From: Crossaster papposus
Taxonomy: Eukaryota > Echinodermata > Asteroidea > Velatida > Solasteridae
Direction of reading: 5' to 3'
Assembly (NCBI GenBank): GCA_037893245.1
Contig: JBAIAA010000347.1
Coordinates: 62,001 to 126,000 of the forward strand
Length of the DNA stretch: 64,000 nt
Under the pieces are notes generated by a model. The model worked only from the letters and a program-made list of their open reading frames with translations, was not told the DNA's origin and ran no database searches. Positions 22,526-36,100 of the stretch are shown here, piece by piece. The translations under genes were made by a program, and so were the position numbers. Positions within the stretch are counted from its first letter, which is position 1. Every line of letters begins with the position of its first letter.

Positions 22526-24863
22526 CACTGTTAAAAAAGCTGGGCAAAATAGTACTGGGTAAACTCCATCAGCCAATTGTTGGTGAAATTTTGTATAACT
22601 ATTGGGTAAATGTGGTAGTTGGGTAAGCAACAAAACCGACAACGTAGTTAGTCATGTTAGCTAGGCAAACTTTGCCCAACTATTTTGTATTATTATTTGT
22701 CTTGATCCAACTACGAATTGTTGGGTAGAAAGTGGAGTAACAATCTCTACAGATGGGCATTACGGCATGACGTTATCACATTGTTGGGAATGTTATCATC
22801 GTGCACACGCCATTTTGTCGGCCAGACATACTGCAGCCTATATCCGGGTGCGTAGCTATGTTCCCCAGTCCCTATGTTCCCCAGTCCCTATGTTCCCCAG
22901 TCCCTATGTTCCCCAGTCCCTATGTTCCCCAGTCCCTATGTTCCCCCATAGTTGTTACAATCAGTAATGTAATAAAATAGGACGTGTATGTTAACATCGA
23001 GAACGTACGAGACTTTACGAACGTACGAGATTATTACGTTACTGGTCGATTTTATTATATTACACTATGGGGAACATAGGGACTGGGGAACATAGGGACT
23101 GGGGAACATCGGGTTGACCTGCAGCAGTAGCCGGCCATGAACAAATCAACTGAGAGGCAATGTCGAATTATCAAATGCCGCAGTTATAGAAGAGCGGGGC
23201 ATTAGCGAGTTTCTAGGTGAGAATTGTACATGTGTCATAATTTAAGAGTACATGATCTTATAGTTTATAGAGATAAATTATAATACAGGAACGAGTGTGC
23301 CTGTTTGAATGTACATGTATGAACCAGCACTGAATGTTGCCCAGTGAGTACAGCTAACGTTGTGACGTGCCTACCACACATTACCGCATTGATATGCTAT
23401 GACTATTCCGTATTAACTCAGCATTATGGTGTCCCAAAGTGTTATTCCTTCAGTTGGCAACAAACAAATCCTTACTTGTGAGGAATAACTCGACCCTAAT
23501 ATTTTGGGACATAAATATGAACATAAAAAAACACGTAGAACTGACATGGTTTTGGCCTTTCCTATCCAAATATTGGGAATATGTGCTTCTATTTTCTCCC
23601 ATTGGGTATAATCTTACATGTTCCTCAGACAGTGAGTATTTTGCTCTTCCAAAATGTTGGTTAAAATGCTCTCGTGTGCCCAACAATTTGCACCTGTTCT
23701 CCCAAAGGCTTATGAGTACATGAGCTCCCATTTTCTCTGTTAATAAATAGGGACATGTGCTCCAAGAGTTTAAAATACGTGTTACTTTCTCCTCAAGGAT
23801 TGGTGGTGAACTATTGTATACTGAAAGTTCTCTTATTGTTTATTTTTGATACAGAATATACCCAACTACTTGTTCCACAAGCGTCTTGACTCACGAAATG
23901 CCTTCGTTATCATCGAGAAGCTAGACCCATACCACAACCGTATGTATGTCAAAAAAGACATAGATGTCTGCTGAAAATTGGACTTTTTCCTCGACTGCGA
24001 GTATCAACAACAACTAGTTCCAGGGGGATGGGACCTTTTTGCAGACATATGTTTACTAATAACATGCTGCTGTCAAGAACCTTTAGTTGCCCACGTTAAT
24101 GCTACATAACAAGTCGACCCTGAGGCAGCCACAAATAAAATTGCAGTTGGTTCTGGTGAGAGGTAGATTACAAAATGTTCTTTGGAATGAAACATGATGT
24201 TTACTTTTATTTTATATTTGTAAGACGCTTGAAGAAAACCCGTCTTAAGTCTAAGAACCCCAAAACGTGTTGATTGCGATATAACATGGGGTAAATTTGC
24301 TTTATAGACGACCTTGTTCTTTGTGTTGTTTGTATGAGACTTGTCCTTTCAATGTTTTATTGGGTTCTTGCAATATTAGTGCTTTCAAAGAGTGGTTTTT
24401 AAAGTTTAAAAGTTTTCCACAGTGTTTTCAGCCTTCTAAAGTAAACATCTTTTGAACGTTTTATTTTTACAGATTGATAATGAAGTTTGAAATAAAATAT
24501 ACAAAAAGAAGCCTCGTTTTCAAGCTAGCCCTTATTTAGGCATACCGTAAACACCAACTATTGGTCAACAAAATGCCCTAAAATTTAGCAAATCTGTACA
24601 ATCATAGTACCCAATTATTGAGAGAAAAAACTAACCAACAACTGGTTACCAATTTGTCACCAACAATTGGTTCTTTACATTTACCCAACTCATGGATAAT
24701 TACAAGTACCCAACTGTTTCGTCTACAATTTTACCCAGCTTTTAGGTAACGTTTTTGCCCAACGGCAGTTGGGCTTTATTTCGCTCAAAAGCTGGGCATG
24801 TTGACTATTGTACCAACGTTAGGTAAAAGTTGGGCAAAAATATACCGTTTTTTTCTTGCAGTG
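22526..24863. mobile_element. 2.34 kb DNA transposon with CACTG ends, inserted in the relic exon
   Basis: Ends are CACTGTTAAAAAAGCTGGGC and, on the other strand, CACTGCAAGAAAAAAACGG. Unit 2 preserves the site without the element (AATCAGCACCGAACTCC near 45525), so the insertion is precise. The target duplication reads as CA (2 bp) or GCAC (4 bp) depending on where the end is placed. CACTG ends with a short duplication fit CMC/EnSpm-like or Chapaev-like elements; I cannot choose. The interior is rich in TTGGGTA/TACCCAA motifs near both ends. One possible coding relic is 23848-23973 (+): it follows TTTTTGATACAG and reads YLFHKRLDSRNAFVIIEKLD, then DPYHNRMYVKKDIDVC and a stop. I do not recognise it. 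Confidence 0.75.
22857..23112. repeat. Inverted pair of 16-bp minisatellites
   Basis: Five exact copies of TATGTTCCCCAGTCCC (22857-22936) plus a partial one are followed about 120 bp later by nearly three copies of the reverse complement (about 23065-23112). The spacer is itself partly inverted (GTAATGTAATAAAAT versus ATTTTATTATATTAC). The whole could fold into a hairpin with stem of about 45-65 bp. The proline-rich frame across it is an artefact of the repeat. Confidence 0.85.
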
Positions 24864-25058
24864 CACCGAACTCCATTTGCAAGTCTAGTTTGTGTGTAAT
24901 CAAGGCTGAAGCTGGCGAGTGACCTTTTTCGAATAGACCTCTGAATTTCGCGTTACAATCTTCTGTGACACCTTGAAACTTCAGAGTGTCAGCAGATTCA
25001 ATCGTATAATTTTGGATGTGGTCTAATCTAACAATCATTAGAAACCTTGCATTTGGCC

Positions 25059-25700
25059 CTGTGGGTTAGAAAAGATGGGTTAGAACATGGACAGATTAGC
25101 AGATATACATGAGTGGCACATAGGTACATGTATGGCATGGACTATATTAGCAAATGTCACACAGCCGGAAAGTCTTTAGCATCGGCCCCTCTTCGCAGAC
25201 CTCTCGCCATCTTCATTTAACCCTTGATATTACCTATGCATTGAATGCCCCTAAACCTATGGGACAACATTCATACTTGCCTACTACGGTATTTTCCAGT
25301 CCATTTTACTGTCACAACCAGGGCAGCTTAACAGTTGGTGTTCTTTATGATCTTCTAACAGTCTCTCCTATGAGTGATGTTGTGTTGACAACGATAATAA
25401 ACTTCCATTGTGTTGACCTAAACCTGCGATGGTTCTGTAGCTTGCACTCTGTACGTTTCTTTGCTGGAAGTTTGGAACGCTGCAGTTCACTTGACACTTT
25501 CCTCATCAGCCTGGAAACCGTTTTTCTTCGGTTCGAAACTGCAAATGTGGTAGTCGTATTCGCTTGGTAATATCTTCTGCGAAACAGGATTTGAGATACA
25601 AAATATTGTACAAAGACTTATGAATGAGGCCCACACTGACACTACACTTTAGCTACACTAGGCCTACATGTACATCCTAGGCCCAGTCTGTGCCTTGCCT
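25059..25700 (-). pseudogene. Upstream remnant of the MULE-like gene, unit 1
   Basis: Read on the minus strand, 25650-25170 gives short coding-like pieces in shifting frames, including ICSFEPKKNGFQ, SSKETYRVQA, YYRCQHNITH and KNTNC followed by ALVVTVKWTGKY. The order and content (a cysteine/histidine-bearing zinc-finger-like region, then a basic strand) fit the part that precedes the exon at 25058 in the family named there. Stops and frameshifts separate the pieces, and the matching region of unit 2 (45840-46340) is equally broken. Confidence 0.4.
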
Positions 25701-25980
25701 ATATTCGCTGTCAGAATTGTTTGTCGCCGTCGTTTTGGCCTCTAGAGCATTCATTACCCAATCGATTTTTTAAAAATTATGATTTTTGTAAATCAATATT
25801 GTTGACGAAAACAGATTTTGACATGTCAGGTCTGACTAAAGTCCAGGAAAAAATCTGTTTCTAAAATTTCCAATAAAAATCCTCTGGTCGGCCATGTTTT
25901 TTTTCGTTGAAAATGCATTGAAAAAAACATGGCCGCTCAAAACCCACGAATTGTTAATCGAACTTATAGAAACAGTGGAA
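25700..25980. repeat. Truncated palindromic element with hairpin, unit 1-2 junction
   Basis: Left arm and central hairpin (GGCCATGTTTTTTTTCG...AAAAAAACATGGCC, about 25890-25933) of an element that is complete at 46432-46822. The right arm is missing here. It ends where the upstream block of unit 2 begins. Confidence 0.6.
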
Positions 25981-26689
25981 TAAGGGAATTCGAAGCTTGG
26001 CGAGTGAATGTGAACGACTTTCACGATTTGGGCTAAATATACTACTATAACGGTAAAGTATTGTGAGTAGATATACATAGAGACCCAAGCTAAACGTAAT
26101 TGTCATTTATTGTGTTTTTACAAAAGTCGACAACATTAATTACACACACAAATTTATTATAGATTAGAAAGGTTAAGTTTACAAAGCGAAATATATGACA
26201 CCGAATAAACTGTGTAAATCGTCAAAATGCCACATTTAGAAAGAAAAAACCAGTCCACATAAGCCAAATAGAAGGGCCCCTGTGACATAATAATTTTGCA
26301 GGTAAAGTCACTAAAGTGGTTTTGATATTTCAGAAGGCCTTTTTAAGGCCTCCTGAGGATTATATAAACACTACAAAATGTGAAGCACGCCATCCATGCG
26401 AAAGCCATGTTACCATTGTGTTCTCCCAGCATCATGAACAACCTCGTCAAACCTCGTTTCATTGTGTCTTGCTCGTTCCTGATTGGATGCTGATGCCATC
26501 CGCATGGTGGTATGTGTATTCGGTGATATTATACGATCAAACCTAATAGATTGCCGATCATTTCTTTATACGGATTTGAGCTACGATACCAGTAGGCTCC
26601 CTTCTGGAGGTTTTGTACTGCTCTGCAGTGTTTGGATCGCTTATTAATTTAACGGACTGTGTGTCACATAGCCTAAAACCTAGACAATA
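25981..26689. repeat. Upstream block of unit 2, no gene seen
   Basis: Single, shortened copy of the block duplicated at 1905-3235. Holds TTCGAAGCTTGGCGAGTG, TGCCACATTTAGAAAG and the CAGAAGGCCTTTTTAAGGCC palindrome in the order seen in the other units. Confidence 0.6.
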
Positions 26690-27123
26690 CGTTCTCTTAA
26701 TCTATTTCTGTGACGTCATACTATTGTTGAAAGAGTAGATTATGTTCACGAATCTACCGCAAACTGTAGGCCTAGATTTGTAACGAATCTACAGCTAACT
26801 GTAGATTCGTAACGAATCGACAGTTTTTGTTGTGAGCAAGGTACCACCTCGAGGAGATGCCTTTCATTCGTTGTACATGCACTTCGACTAAATAATACAT
26901 ATACGCATGGGTAACTTTACGAATCCACACTTTTTTACAAACGTGGGGATTGCGGCAAGCCAGGAATCTTATTTGAACAAACCTTTGTTGTTAACAACAA
27001 ATAGATTAAGTCGGAGAATAGACTCGGAACTGTAAATTCGGCTTCGCCTCGTCCATTATTTGCACGAATCTACAGTTCCCGATCGTCCATTCTCCTTGAC
27101 AGAATTAACCTGCATATTGGAGA
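26690..27123 (+). promoter_or_regulatory. Probable promoter and 5' UTR of discoidin gene copy 2
   Basis: Conserved with 3461-3889, including the TGACGTCA palindrome at 26711-26718 and the ACTGTAGATTCGTAACGAAT repeats. Compared with copy 1 it lacks the AACGAACCGAACTACTG stretch and has an extra AACTGTAAATTCGG before the shared CTACAGTTCCCGATCGTCC leader. Confidence 0.5.
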
Positions 27124-30100
27124 ATGGAGGGAGCAGCAGCTTTGGTTATGATGCTATCATCAGTGGCCGGTAAGATCTCATCTGTTCCTTTCTCTATGTA
27201 TGTATGTATGTATGGATGTATGTATGTATGTATGTACCACCTGCAGCAATTCCCTGAATCTCTAGTATAGTAATAGCCAGGCTAAGCCCTATAAGAATCG
27301 GGGACTCAATACCTCCCATTTTCTGTTGGACTATTTATTGGTTGGTTGGACCATTATTATGTTTTCGGGCGCAACTCAATCACTACATAAGATTATAGGA
27401 GTTAAGTTGCCTTCGTTTTTGTTCAGATTTTTCTTTCTAGCTTATTTCCCTTCTTTTTGTTCTATCCCAAATTTTTCACCCAGCCACTTTGGACTTCCAT
27501 CGTTGTCTTACAAAGACATATAGTCCCTAACTTGCAAAGTGTTTTCCCGAGGGGTGAGGTCATGATGACGTCATCGTATGTCATGTGACATCATCCTAAA
27601 GATGCATACTTTAAGGGATTGAGTTCCAATTTAGTATGTAGGTAGACCGGGTCATGCTGTATGTAATTAGATAATGCAATTAGATAATAATTATTGTCTC
27701 TAGGACAATAGCCATCTAGATTGATGACGTCGCTCAATGTTTATCGCAGTGATTCAGCAGGTTAGATTGGGGGTCACCGCGCAATACTAAATACGTGTCG
27801 ACGTACGAGTAGTTTTACCCCATGTCAGTTAAACACTGAGGCAACGTACTGTTGCCTTAATTCGTTTACGTATTTTATCTTTTTACTATTTTAAGTTGTT
27901 GCCATTAAATCAAATCAAATCATCTAATCAAATCATTTACAATCTACCAAATATTAGAGATAACTTGCCGTAATATTAAAGTAATTTTAACTTGTAAATC
28001 GTGTACTTTCCACGCAAGTCTCATTATAAGCGTACACTCAATGAATCCTATAACCCAGGGCAGTCTCACGGGAAATGTTGCAAAATAAAAAAAAATATGT
28101 AATCGATGTTTTATTTCATAAGAAGACTTTGTTGGAATTGGCGACTTTGTTGGAATTTGCTGATTTTTGGGCTCACAAAGACCTCACACAAAAAAATATT
28201 ACAGTTCTACGCATACGATTATCAAAATATAAGCTGGATGGAGTGCTAAATCACAAGATTGTGAGTCTCATTCACATTTTCTAGAAACTACGATTGATGA
28301 GAAATAAAAAAAAAATCATTGATAAATACCCAGACTGGGAAAAAAATTTCAGGGTTAATCTAGTTTCTGTGTATTAAAGTGTTCAGGAAAGGGCGTGTTT
28401 TTTCCCAACAAGTTCAACAACATTATGTTATACACTGTTTTCACAGAAATGTGTGCAGCAATTTAAGTAGTTTTATACATGAAAGTTGGATGAAGTGATA
28501 ATTGTGAATGTTGTGTTCCAGAATTAAATTCACGATGTTGTGTTTCAGAGTTCAGAGCCATACAATCACAGAACATATACCGGTTTTGGACGCGGTGTTT
28601 AAGATTATTTGAATTGAAAGTTACATATCAAAGTCATGCTTTTTTGAAAAATTTGACAGATTTCAGAAGTGAAATGCACACATGTATCAGAGCTTTGTGA
28701 AACATACAGTCAGTTTGTAGAGGGTTGCTGTTCTCTGTTTAAGTACATGAACACGGGACCGTGATTATCATTGTTTTGTTAAAATGTGTGTCCTTTCCTG
28801 AACATGTTTAAAATATTTAATCAATTTGCGTCAGATCATATACCGTGAATAAGCAAAACAAATCCCAACTTCTAAACGGATCACTGATAAACAAGTTATG
28901 AGTAAGGCCGCAAACAATCGTGTACTATTCACGGATGACGCGTAAATCCGTCAGCCAGAGCGGTTTGATTATTAAATTGAAGGACGTGTATACATGCTAT
29001 ATTGTGGTATCATGCTCCAGTGATTACATGAAGGCCACCAACACCCTAGTTACATTGTCTCCATTACATTCATAGAGCCATTGTTTCTTATTCTACTTCT
29101 AATTTGGGCAAACTAACCGAGCCAATGAGTAACTTGCCCATTTCAAGTCCAGTGCGGACAGCCTGGGTAACTTTCCTCACAGGTAACTTACCCACGCCGC
29201 GTGGGTAGTTTAACGGAGCCAAAGGTGCCCAGGAAGATTGGCCAGGAAGATTTAGCCGAGCCAGAAAATCCAGTGCGGACGCGACGTCTCGGTTAAATCT
29301 TCCATCACCCATTATGTAAGAAAATAATGTTGAGAGCTAGCGTCGGGAACAGACGATCCGGTCGTCAAGTCGCGGTCATAGGTCACGCAGGGCGCCCTCT
29401 TTATTGTTTTGGAGCCAGTTTGGTTAGTTTACCCATCGTCTCGGCAATTCTACCCGCGTCAATTAAATCCAAGTGCGGACAGTGGGAAGATCAACCCATC
29501 GGAATGTTACCTGGCGTCATGGTCAAATTACCCAAAATGTTTATTCAGTGCGAACACGGCTCAAGTCTACTTTGAAATACTTGAAAGGGTTCTTTTCAGG
29601 TGGTCTTGCAAATATTTGTATATGTTGTATTACGTAAAATTGTCCCGGCTCTGTGTGTCGTTCTACGGCTGACGTCTAAACAGGCGTCAACAATTATGGC
29701 GGGTACTGGATGACTTGATATCACGCCCAGATTAGTAGGAAGAGAAAATGCCCTAGGCGACATCTTGTATACCGGTAGTAGATGCATTATCAAAACGCCT
29801 GCGTCCAATAATTTGTGTTTTAATCCTGGCGCAAACTGGTTAACAAGGAACAAGTAGAGATAAAATTAAGCTTCCTACACACGCACGCACGTCATGTGTA
29901 CACACAAACTTAAAACTGTTTTGGGCTTAAAGCCTATTCCGTACATGTAGATCCCATCTTGTTAGAAGCACCATTCTGACTGAACTATATTGTAATACAT
30001 TGTTTAATTATCTATTATGCATTTTTTGTGTGAGGCAAGTACATGTACATGTAAACTGTAAACATGTATCAAATATCTCGGTTTAAGGTTGTGTTTTCAC

Positions 30101-33100
30101 CAGCAATAATTAATAATAATTTGAAGTGTGAACATTACTTTATGTTGGAAATGCACGGTGCTATGTGTTAAATATTGTCCTTTCCTGAACATAAATACAC
30201 AACAGTTATTTGCACCATTAACAAGGTACAAAAAAACTATGTATTTACCTTTAAAAAAAAAAAAAAACACCTACTTGTTTCAAATAAATAATTTACTATA
30301 ACATGCTTTGGATATTTACATATGATACACGCAGGATACATCACACATTTTCAAAAGAAAAGTCGGGCATAATATTGTAGATTATCTTATTGGCTGATCA
30401 TTTAAGATCAACATGATCAATATAAGCCTGCTTCAAAAGGAATGATTGTCACTTTTGAAACTGGATCTACGGCCATTGAAATGACACTAACTCCGCTCCG
30501 CAACATCGTATCTCAACAATATAGATGTCAAAATAGGCAGAAACAAAATTATGCACTGGGTTATTTGCTTCGATGAATCCAAACCCTTTCGGGCCGTTAA
30601 TTATTGGATTATTGTTAAGTGTCTCGATACTTTATGTGACGAGTTTATATAACTAATTTAATTATTACAGGAATAAGGATAAAACTGCTGCAAACTGCTT
30701 AATGGCTGGAATGACCTGAAATATACAAATCCAATAAGTTAAGAGGGCCTAATATTTAGATCTTAACAAGATCTTCTTCAGACACTAATTATTACAGTTT
30801 ACTTAAAATTCGAAGTTGCTTTTACTTTGATACTTTCAGTAAAATAAAACACATTAAACAAGTGATTTGTACTCAATAAATCTGGAAGGGTGGTTACAGA
30901 GTTGACAGGAATCAGTTGATTTAAAAAACAGTCGTTGAGGCGTTAAACAGAGAACAGCAACCCTCTATATACTGATTGTATGTTTCATAAAGCTCTGATA
31001 CATGTATAAATTTCACTTCTGAAATCTGACAAACATTCAAAAAAGTATGACTTTGATATGTAACTTTTAATTCAAATAATCTTAAACACCGCATCAAAAA
31101 CCGGTATATGTTCTGTGATTGTTGGCTCTGAACTCTGAAACACAACATCATGAATTTAATTCTGGAACACAACATTCACAATTATCACTTTCATCAAACT
31201 TTCATGTATAAAACTACTTAAATTGCTGCACACATTTCTGTGAAAACAGTGTATAACATTATGATGTTAAACTTGTTGGGACAAAACACGCCCTTTCCTA
31301 AACACTTTAATACACAGAAACCAGATTAAAACAGTAATATCTTTGCAAGTCTTGGTATTTATTTATCCATGTAATAGTATTTTTTATTTCTCATCAATCG
31401 TAGTTTCTAGAAAATGTGAATGAGACTCAAAATCTTGTGATTTAGCACTCAATCAAGCTTACTATTATTTTGGATAATCGTATGAGTAGAACCATGATGT
31501 TTTTTGTAGTTTGGTAGATTGTAAATAGTTTGTTTGAATGATTTGATTTGCTTAAATGGCAACAACTTAAAACAAGTACAAATATTAAATACGTAAAGGA
31601 ATTAAGGCAACAGTATATACTTCGCCTCAGTGTTTAATTGACTTGGGGTAAAACTACATTGGGAGCAAAACCTCTCGTTCGTCGACACGTATTTAGTATT
31701 GCGCGGTGACCCCCAATCTAACCTGCTGAATCACTGCGATAAACATTGAGTGACGTCATCAATAAATACGGGTACACTCTAAAAAAATAAGTGCTAATTT
31801 AGCTCTTGAAGATCTAAAAAGTTGCACTCCTAGGTGCTTGTATAGTGACTACACGCGCTGTGCTGATTCAGCACCTGTACGAGTGCTACAACAACAGCAC
31901 TCAAAAAGAGCTACTCATAATACACTTCAGGTGCAATGAGCTGATTCAATATGTGCACTCACAGGGAGCTAAAATAAACACTATAAGTGCCACTTTTCTA
32001 TAATTCCAAAACACAATAATTCAATCAATGAAGCTTGATATTGGGTTTTTTTCTCGCAAATTTAATTTTATTCCATCCAGAATGTGGCATCAAAGCGCGA
32101 AGTGTGGACACTTAAATTGTCAATATACTTTTCAAATTAAGTACCAAACTTTTAACTGAGTTGCCCCCCCCCCCAAAAAAAAAAACCCCTGATTTTACAC
32201 TATTTTTGCGGTGCAGAATAAATGTGGTCATATAAACCTACAAAATAGTCAAGATTTCCAAGTACATGTACGTTTGTAAACACAATTTACTTACTTAAAT
32301 TGAGCAGGAAACCAGTCACATACAAATGGAAAAATTACAGGAAAGAATTAACAAATAATTAACCAGGTAAAACAACTTGATTTATCCTAAATCATATTCC
32401 TTAGTAATGGGTTATTCTTTTAATTAATTATTTAATGGATAATAAGGTTTTACCATAAAAATCAAGGAACAGGTATCTCCTGAAAACTAAACCCACTCTC
32501 CAAAAGTGTAATTGGTGAAATGTTTCAAGGTTTACACTATTCTTCTTTAGTTAGTGATTGTTCCCTAAGTGACACCATCAATTTAACTTTCAATATTGTA
32601 ACCAGTGTGATTTGCATCCAAAATTGCAATCTTCAATGATTTTCAGCAGAAATTACTTATCACTAAGTAAGACATTTGGCTTATCTAATTGTATGTGTTT
32701 ATAGCCCAGGTTAGACTTCTTCACAATTTTAGCAAATTTATGCTTTGGCAGGGAACATTTTTACCGTTTGCAACGAAGGAGTCCAGCCTATAGCTGGCGT
32801 TGTTTGGTCACGATTGTAGGGCAAATTATTTACTGTGCCTTAAGTGTCATGGCAACTTCAGTTACTCGAGGTGGCAGCTTTTCGGTTTACTTGAGGCCAT
32901 ATACCTGAGACTTCAGGTAGATGAAGAAGTTCGTCAGAAATGTCGAGTACTTCAGGTTAAACACGTAGGATCTGTTTTACTGGTGATCTAGACCCGAATG
33001 CAAGAAGGGCAGGCTGCTTTGTGGATTCATTCTTCAATGCACCCCGGATGGAGTGAACTGCCGACTTTTTAAGAAGAATAGATAAAACAACAGAATTGTG

Positions 33101-36100
33101 TTAATCATTACAATAAAAAATAACATTTTAAAAATTATTTATACATCACCAAAACTGACCTTAACACTTATAATAAAATAGCTTGGAGTTGACAACTTCA
33201 AGGGTATGCCATGCTCTTCTTCATAACAATTATTATCACCAGGCTTGATCGAGATTTATACATATACTACATGTACCTCTAACTGCACCTATCATATATC
33301 AGTTAACTTGTCAATGTCAGTATACTAGAGGGGGGGGGGGGGGGGGGGGAATTGCAAAACATCAAATCTTAAGCCCCTCCCTATATTCATGTTGACTTGT
33401 TTTGCCTGATTCCTTTCTTGTCTGCCAGTTACTCTTACTCTCAGCAATCATTCCTGTATTCCTTTCAATGCATATCAGCAATTTAAATTTAAAAAAAGGG
33501 TTTGGACCTACCTCATAAGCTGCTTGTCCACATCTTGATGCTGAGAGACACGACCTTCTGTCTTTGTGTTGTACGATAGCAACCATGGCAACAGCTAATC
33601 CATGAAGCCGTAGCGTGCCGGCAATGAGTTTTATAAATATAAGTTAATCACTATTAAAACAGTACTCCATTTGCAAGAAATACTGTTTGTTGGCAAATAT
33701 GAAGAAAAAACAAGTCGTTAGGCCTATTCTAGATCGATAAATATGTCGCCACACTCGACGTTGACGTGCATCACCATGACACGGCCATGACGACAGTGAT
33801 TGCACGTCAGACTTGTTAGTGTATTAGTATTAAATCATTATCAACAAAGCTACTCAAATGTTAACTAGGTCTAGGTATTATTAATATCTACTCAATGAAC
33901 AAATGCATCATTTTTATTTGCTTACCTTTTCGCTTCCGAAGGATGGGTCCCCGTTAGCAGACACCACCACACGTACGATGACAACAAACCGGCGTGAGAC
34001 CCATCAAAATAGTTTTGCTTGCCAGCATCTATTTTCAGCACTTCATTTTTAGAACTTCAGACACATTTTGCTTCAGTGGTGCTGGTTTATGTACGGGAAG
34101 GGCAGGTCATTGCGTAGCACTCACTTTTTAGCACTTTGTTTCTTCGAGTGTAGATCCCATTTTGTTAAAAGCACCATTCTGACTGAACTATGTTCACCGG
34201 GGTAATACAGTTTAATTATCTATGCATTTTGTGTGTGAGGCAAGTACATGTACATGTAAACTGTAAACATGGATCAAATGTCTCGATTTAAAGTTGTGTT
34301 TTCACCAGCAATAATTATTAACAATTTGAAGTGTGAACATTGTCATGTTGGGATGCACGGTGCTATGTGTTAAACCTTGTTAAATATTGTCCTTTCATGA
34401 ACATAAACACTTTCCTAAACAGTTTTTTGCATCATTAACAAGGTACAAACAAACTAATGTATATACCTTTAAACAAATACAAAACACCTACTTGTTTTAA
34501 ATAAAAAAATTACTCTAACATGCTTTGGATATTTACCTACAGTATGATACATGCAGGCTACATCACACATTTTCAAAAGAAAAGTCGGGCATATGTAGAG
34601 ATTTTCCTATCGGCTGATTATTTAACATCAACTTGATCAATACAAACGGGCTTCTATAGGAATGATTTTCACTTTTGAAAGTGGATCTACGACCATTGAA
34701 ATGACAATAACTCCGCTCCGCAACATGGTATCTCAACAATCGAGGTGTCAAAATACGCAGAACAAAATTATGCAGGTGGTTAGTTGCTTCGATTAATCTA
34801 TACTCTTTCGGGCCGTTAACTACTGGATCATTTTGTAAGTGTCTCGATACTTTTTGTGATGAGTTTATATAACTAATTTAATTATTACAGTTTACTTAAA
34901 ACTCGATTTTAGTTGCTTTTACCTTAATACTTTCGGTAAAAAAAAAACATTCAAAAAGTGATTTGTACTCAATTTATAAGGTCACATCAACACGACACAA
35001 CAAAATAAATATACAAATTCACCAACGCATTTAATTTAGTCCGAGGAAACATTTCACAGGCTTTTACCAAAACAATTGAGTAACTCATTATTCAATTTCA
35101 ACGTTTGGCCACCTTTTTAAACACCAGGTCAAAAATATTCGTCATTACAGATCAAATTCGTCTAAGCAAACAGCTCAGACGAGTTTAATCTCTGTAATGA
35201 CGAATATTCTCGATCCAGAGAATAGATTTACCAAACTTTGCAAACGAATGGTAAATCACTAAGTAAACGCCGGAAAGTGTAAGAGACCCAATTGTACATT
35301 GGTGCTGTGTTTATGAACACAAACGGCGTGCATCGTACATGCAAATTAAATGAAAACGACACGAAAAACGCGTACTGCGTCGTGTCCGAGGTAAACAATT
35401 AAGACAATAGGTTGAATTCCTTTCAACCAGGGGTTTAACATAGGATAGGCCCAAGTAAACAATCTAAAACACAACATTTTCGGGGATTAGTGCCCCTTTA
35501 CTAATTTGCACTAAATCAATTTTGGAACGAAATGCTTAAATCCACAAATGTGTGAATACAACGAAGTTGAACTGTAATAACTAACACAACTATTAATCAA
35601 ATTATTTAAAAAAACGTACACAATACAGCGAGCGTAAAGTCGAACTCAACGCATATCTCGCGAGGATAGGTCTAAGGTTTATTATAATGAATTATTGAAA
35701 AAATTGTCCTTTTCTGATCTGAATTTATACAGACTGCGTGAAAAACAAGTAATTTTATTTGTACGTCCTTCCATACCCAAGCAATGCCGTGCACCATGAA
35801 CCAGGAGCTCGACCCAGAGACGAGCCGCTACCGCTGGCTGATTCAAGCCGTGGACCCGTGTGAGTGCACGGCGATCGGAATGGGTGGCTTCAGCACCTTG
35901 GTACCGTACAGACCCTACGAGGTGACGTACTATGACACCTTTCTGATTAGCAGCTGTTCTGAGGAGATACGTCAATGGCTAAACTGCACCGGTAAGTACA
36001 CTCTGAAAATCTGAAAATAGGATGACAAGGTCATGATGCGCAATCACGATGCGTAAACTGCGTTGCGATCGCACGTCACGTTTGACGCATTTGTATCTTT

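Larger units (their letters stand above)
22463..25058 (-). pseudogene. Relic exon of a MULE-like transposase-derived gene, split by a transposon
   Basis: On the minus strand an internal exon starts after the acceptor TTCTAACCCACAG at 25059 and ends at the donor CACAG|GTGAGA at 22463. It is interrupted by the element at 22526-24863. The remaining reading includes TIESADTLKFQGVTEDCNAK, FEKGHSPASAL and HKLDLQMEFGA, then RANCPDLQFCHR after the element. From memory this pattern (sADaLrfR...F..GHSPasAl..HK.dLQ.E.g..Y...aDRa.cPDlQFcyR) occurs in a widespread metazoan family related to MULE transposases with SWIM/FLYWCH-type zinc fingers. A small deletion after TGCAAGG also puts the start of the exon out of frame. 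Unit 2 has the uninterrupted exon at 45464-45745. Confidence 0.6.

Noticed and set aside
22767..22967. Proline-rich frame VPQSLCSPVPMFPSP
   Set aside because: It is the translation of a 16-bp minisatellite.
22857..23112. CRISPR-like regularly spaced repeat
   Set aside because: Repeats are contiguous without unique spacers, and the DNA is clearly eukaryotic.
30921..31175. 84-codon minus-strand frame
   Set aside because: It is the inverted copy of intron 1 sequence that is not open in the forward copies.
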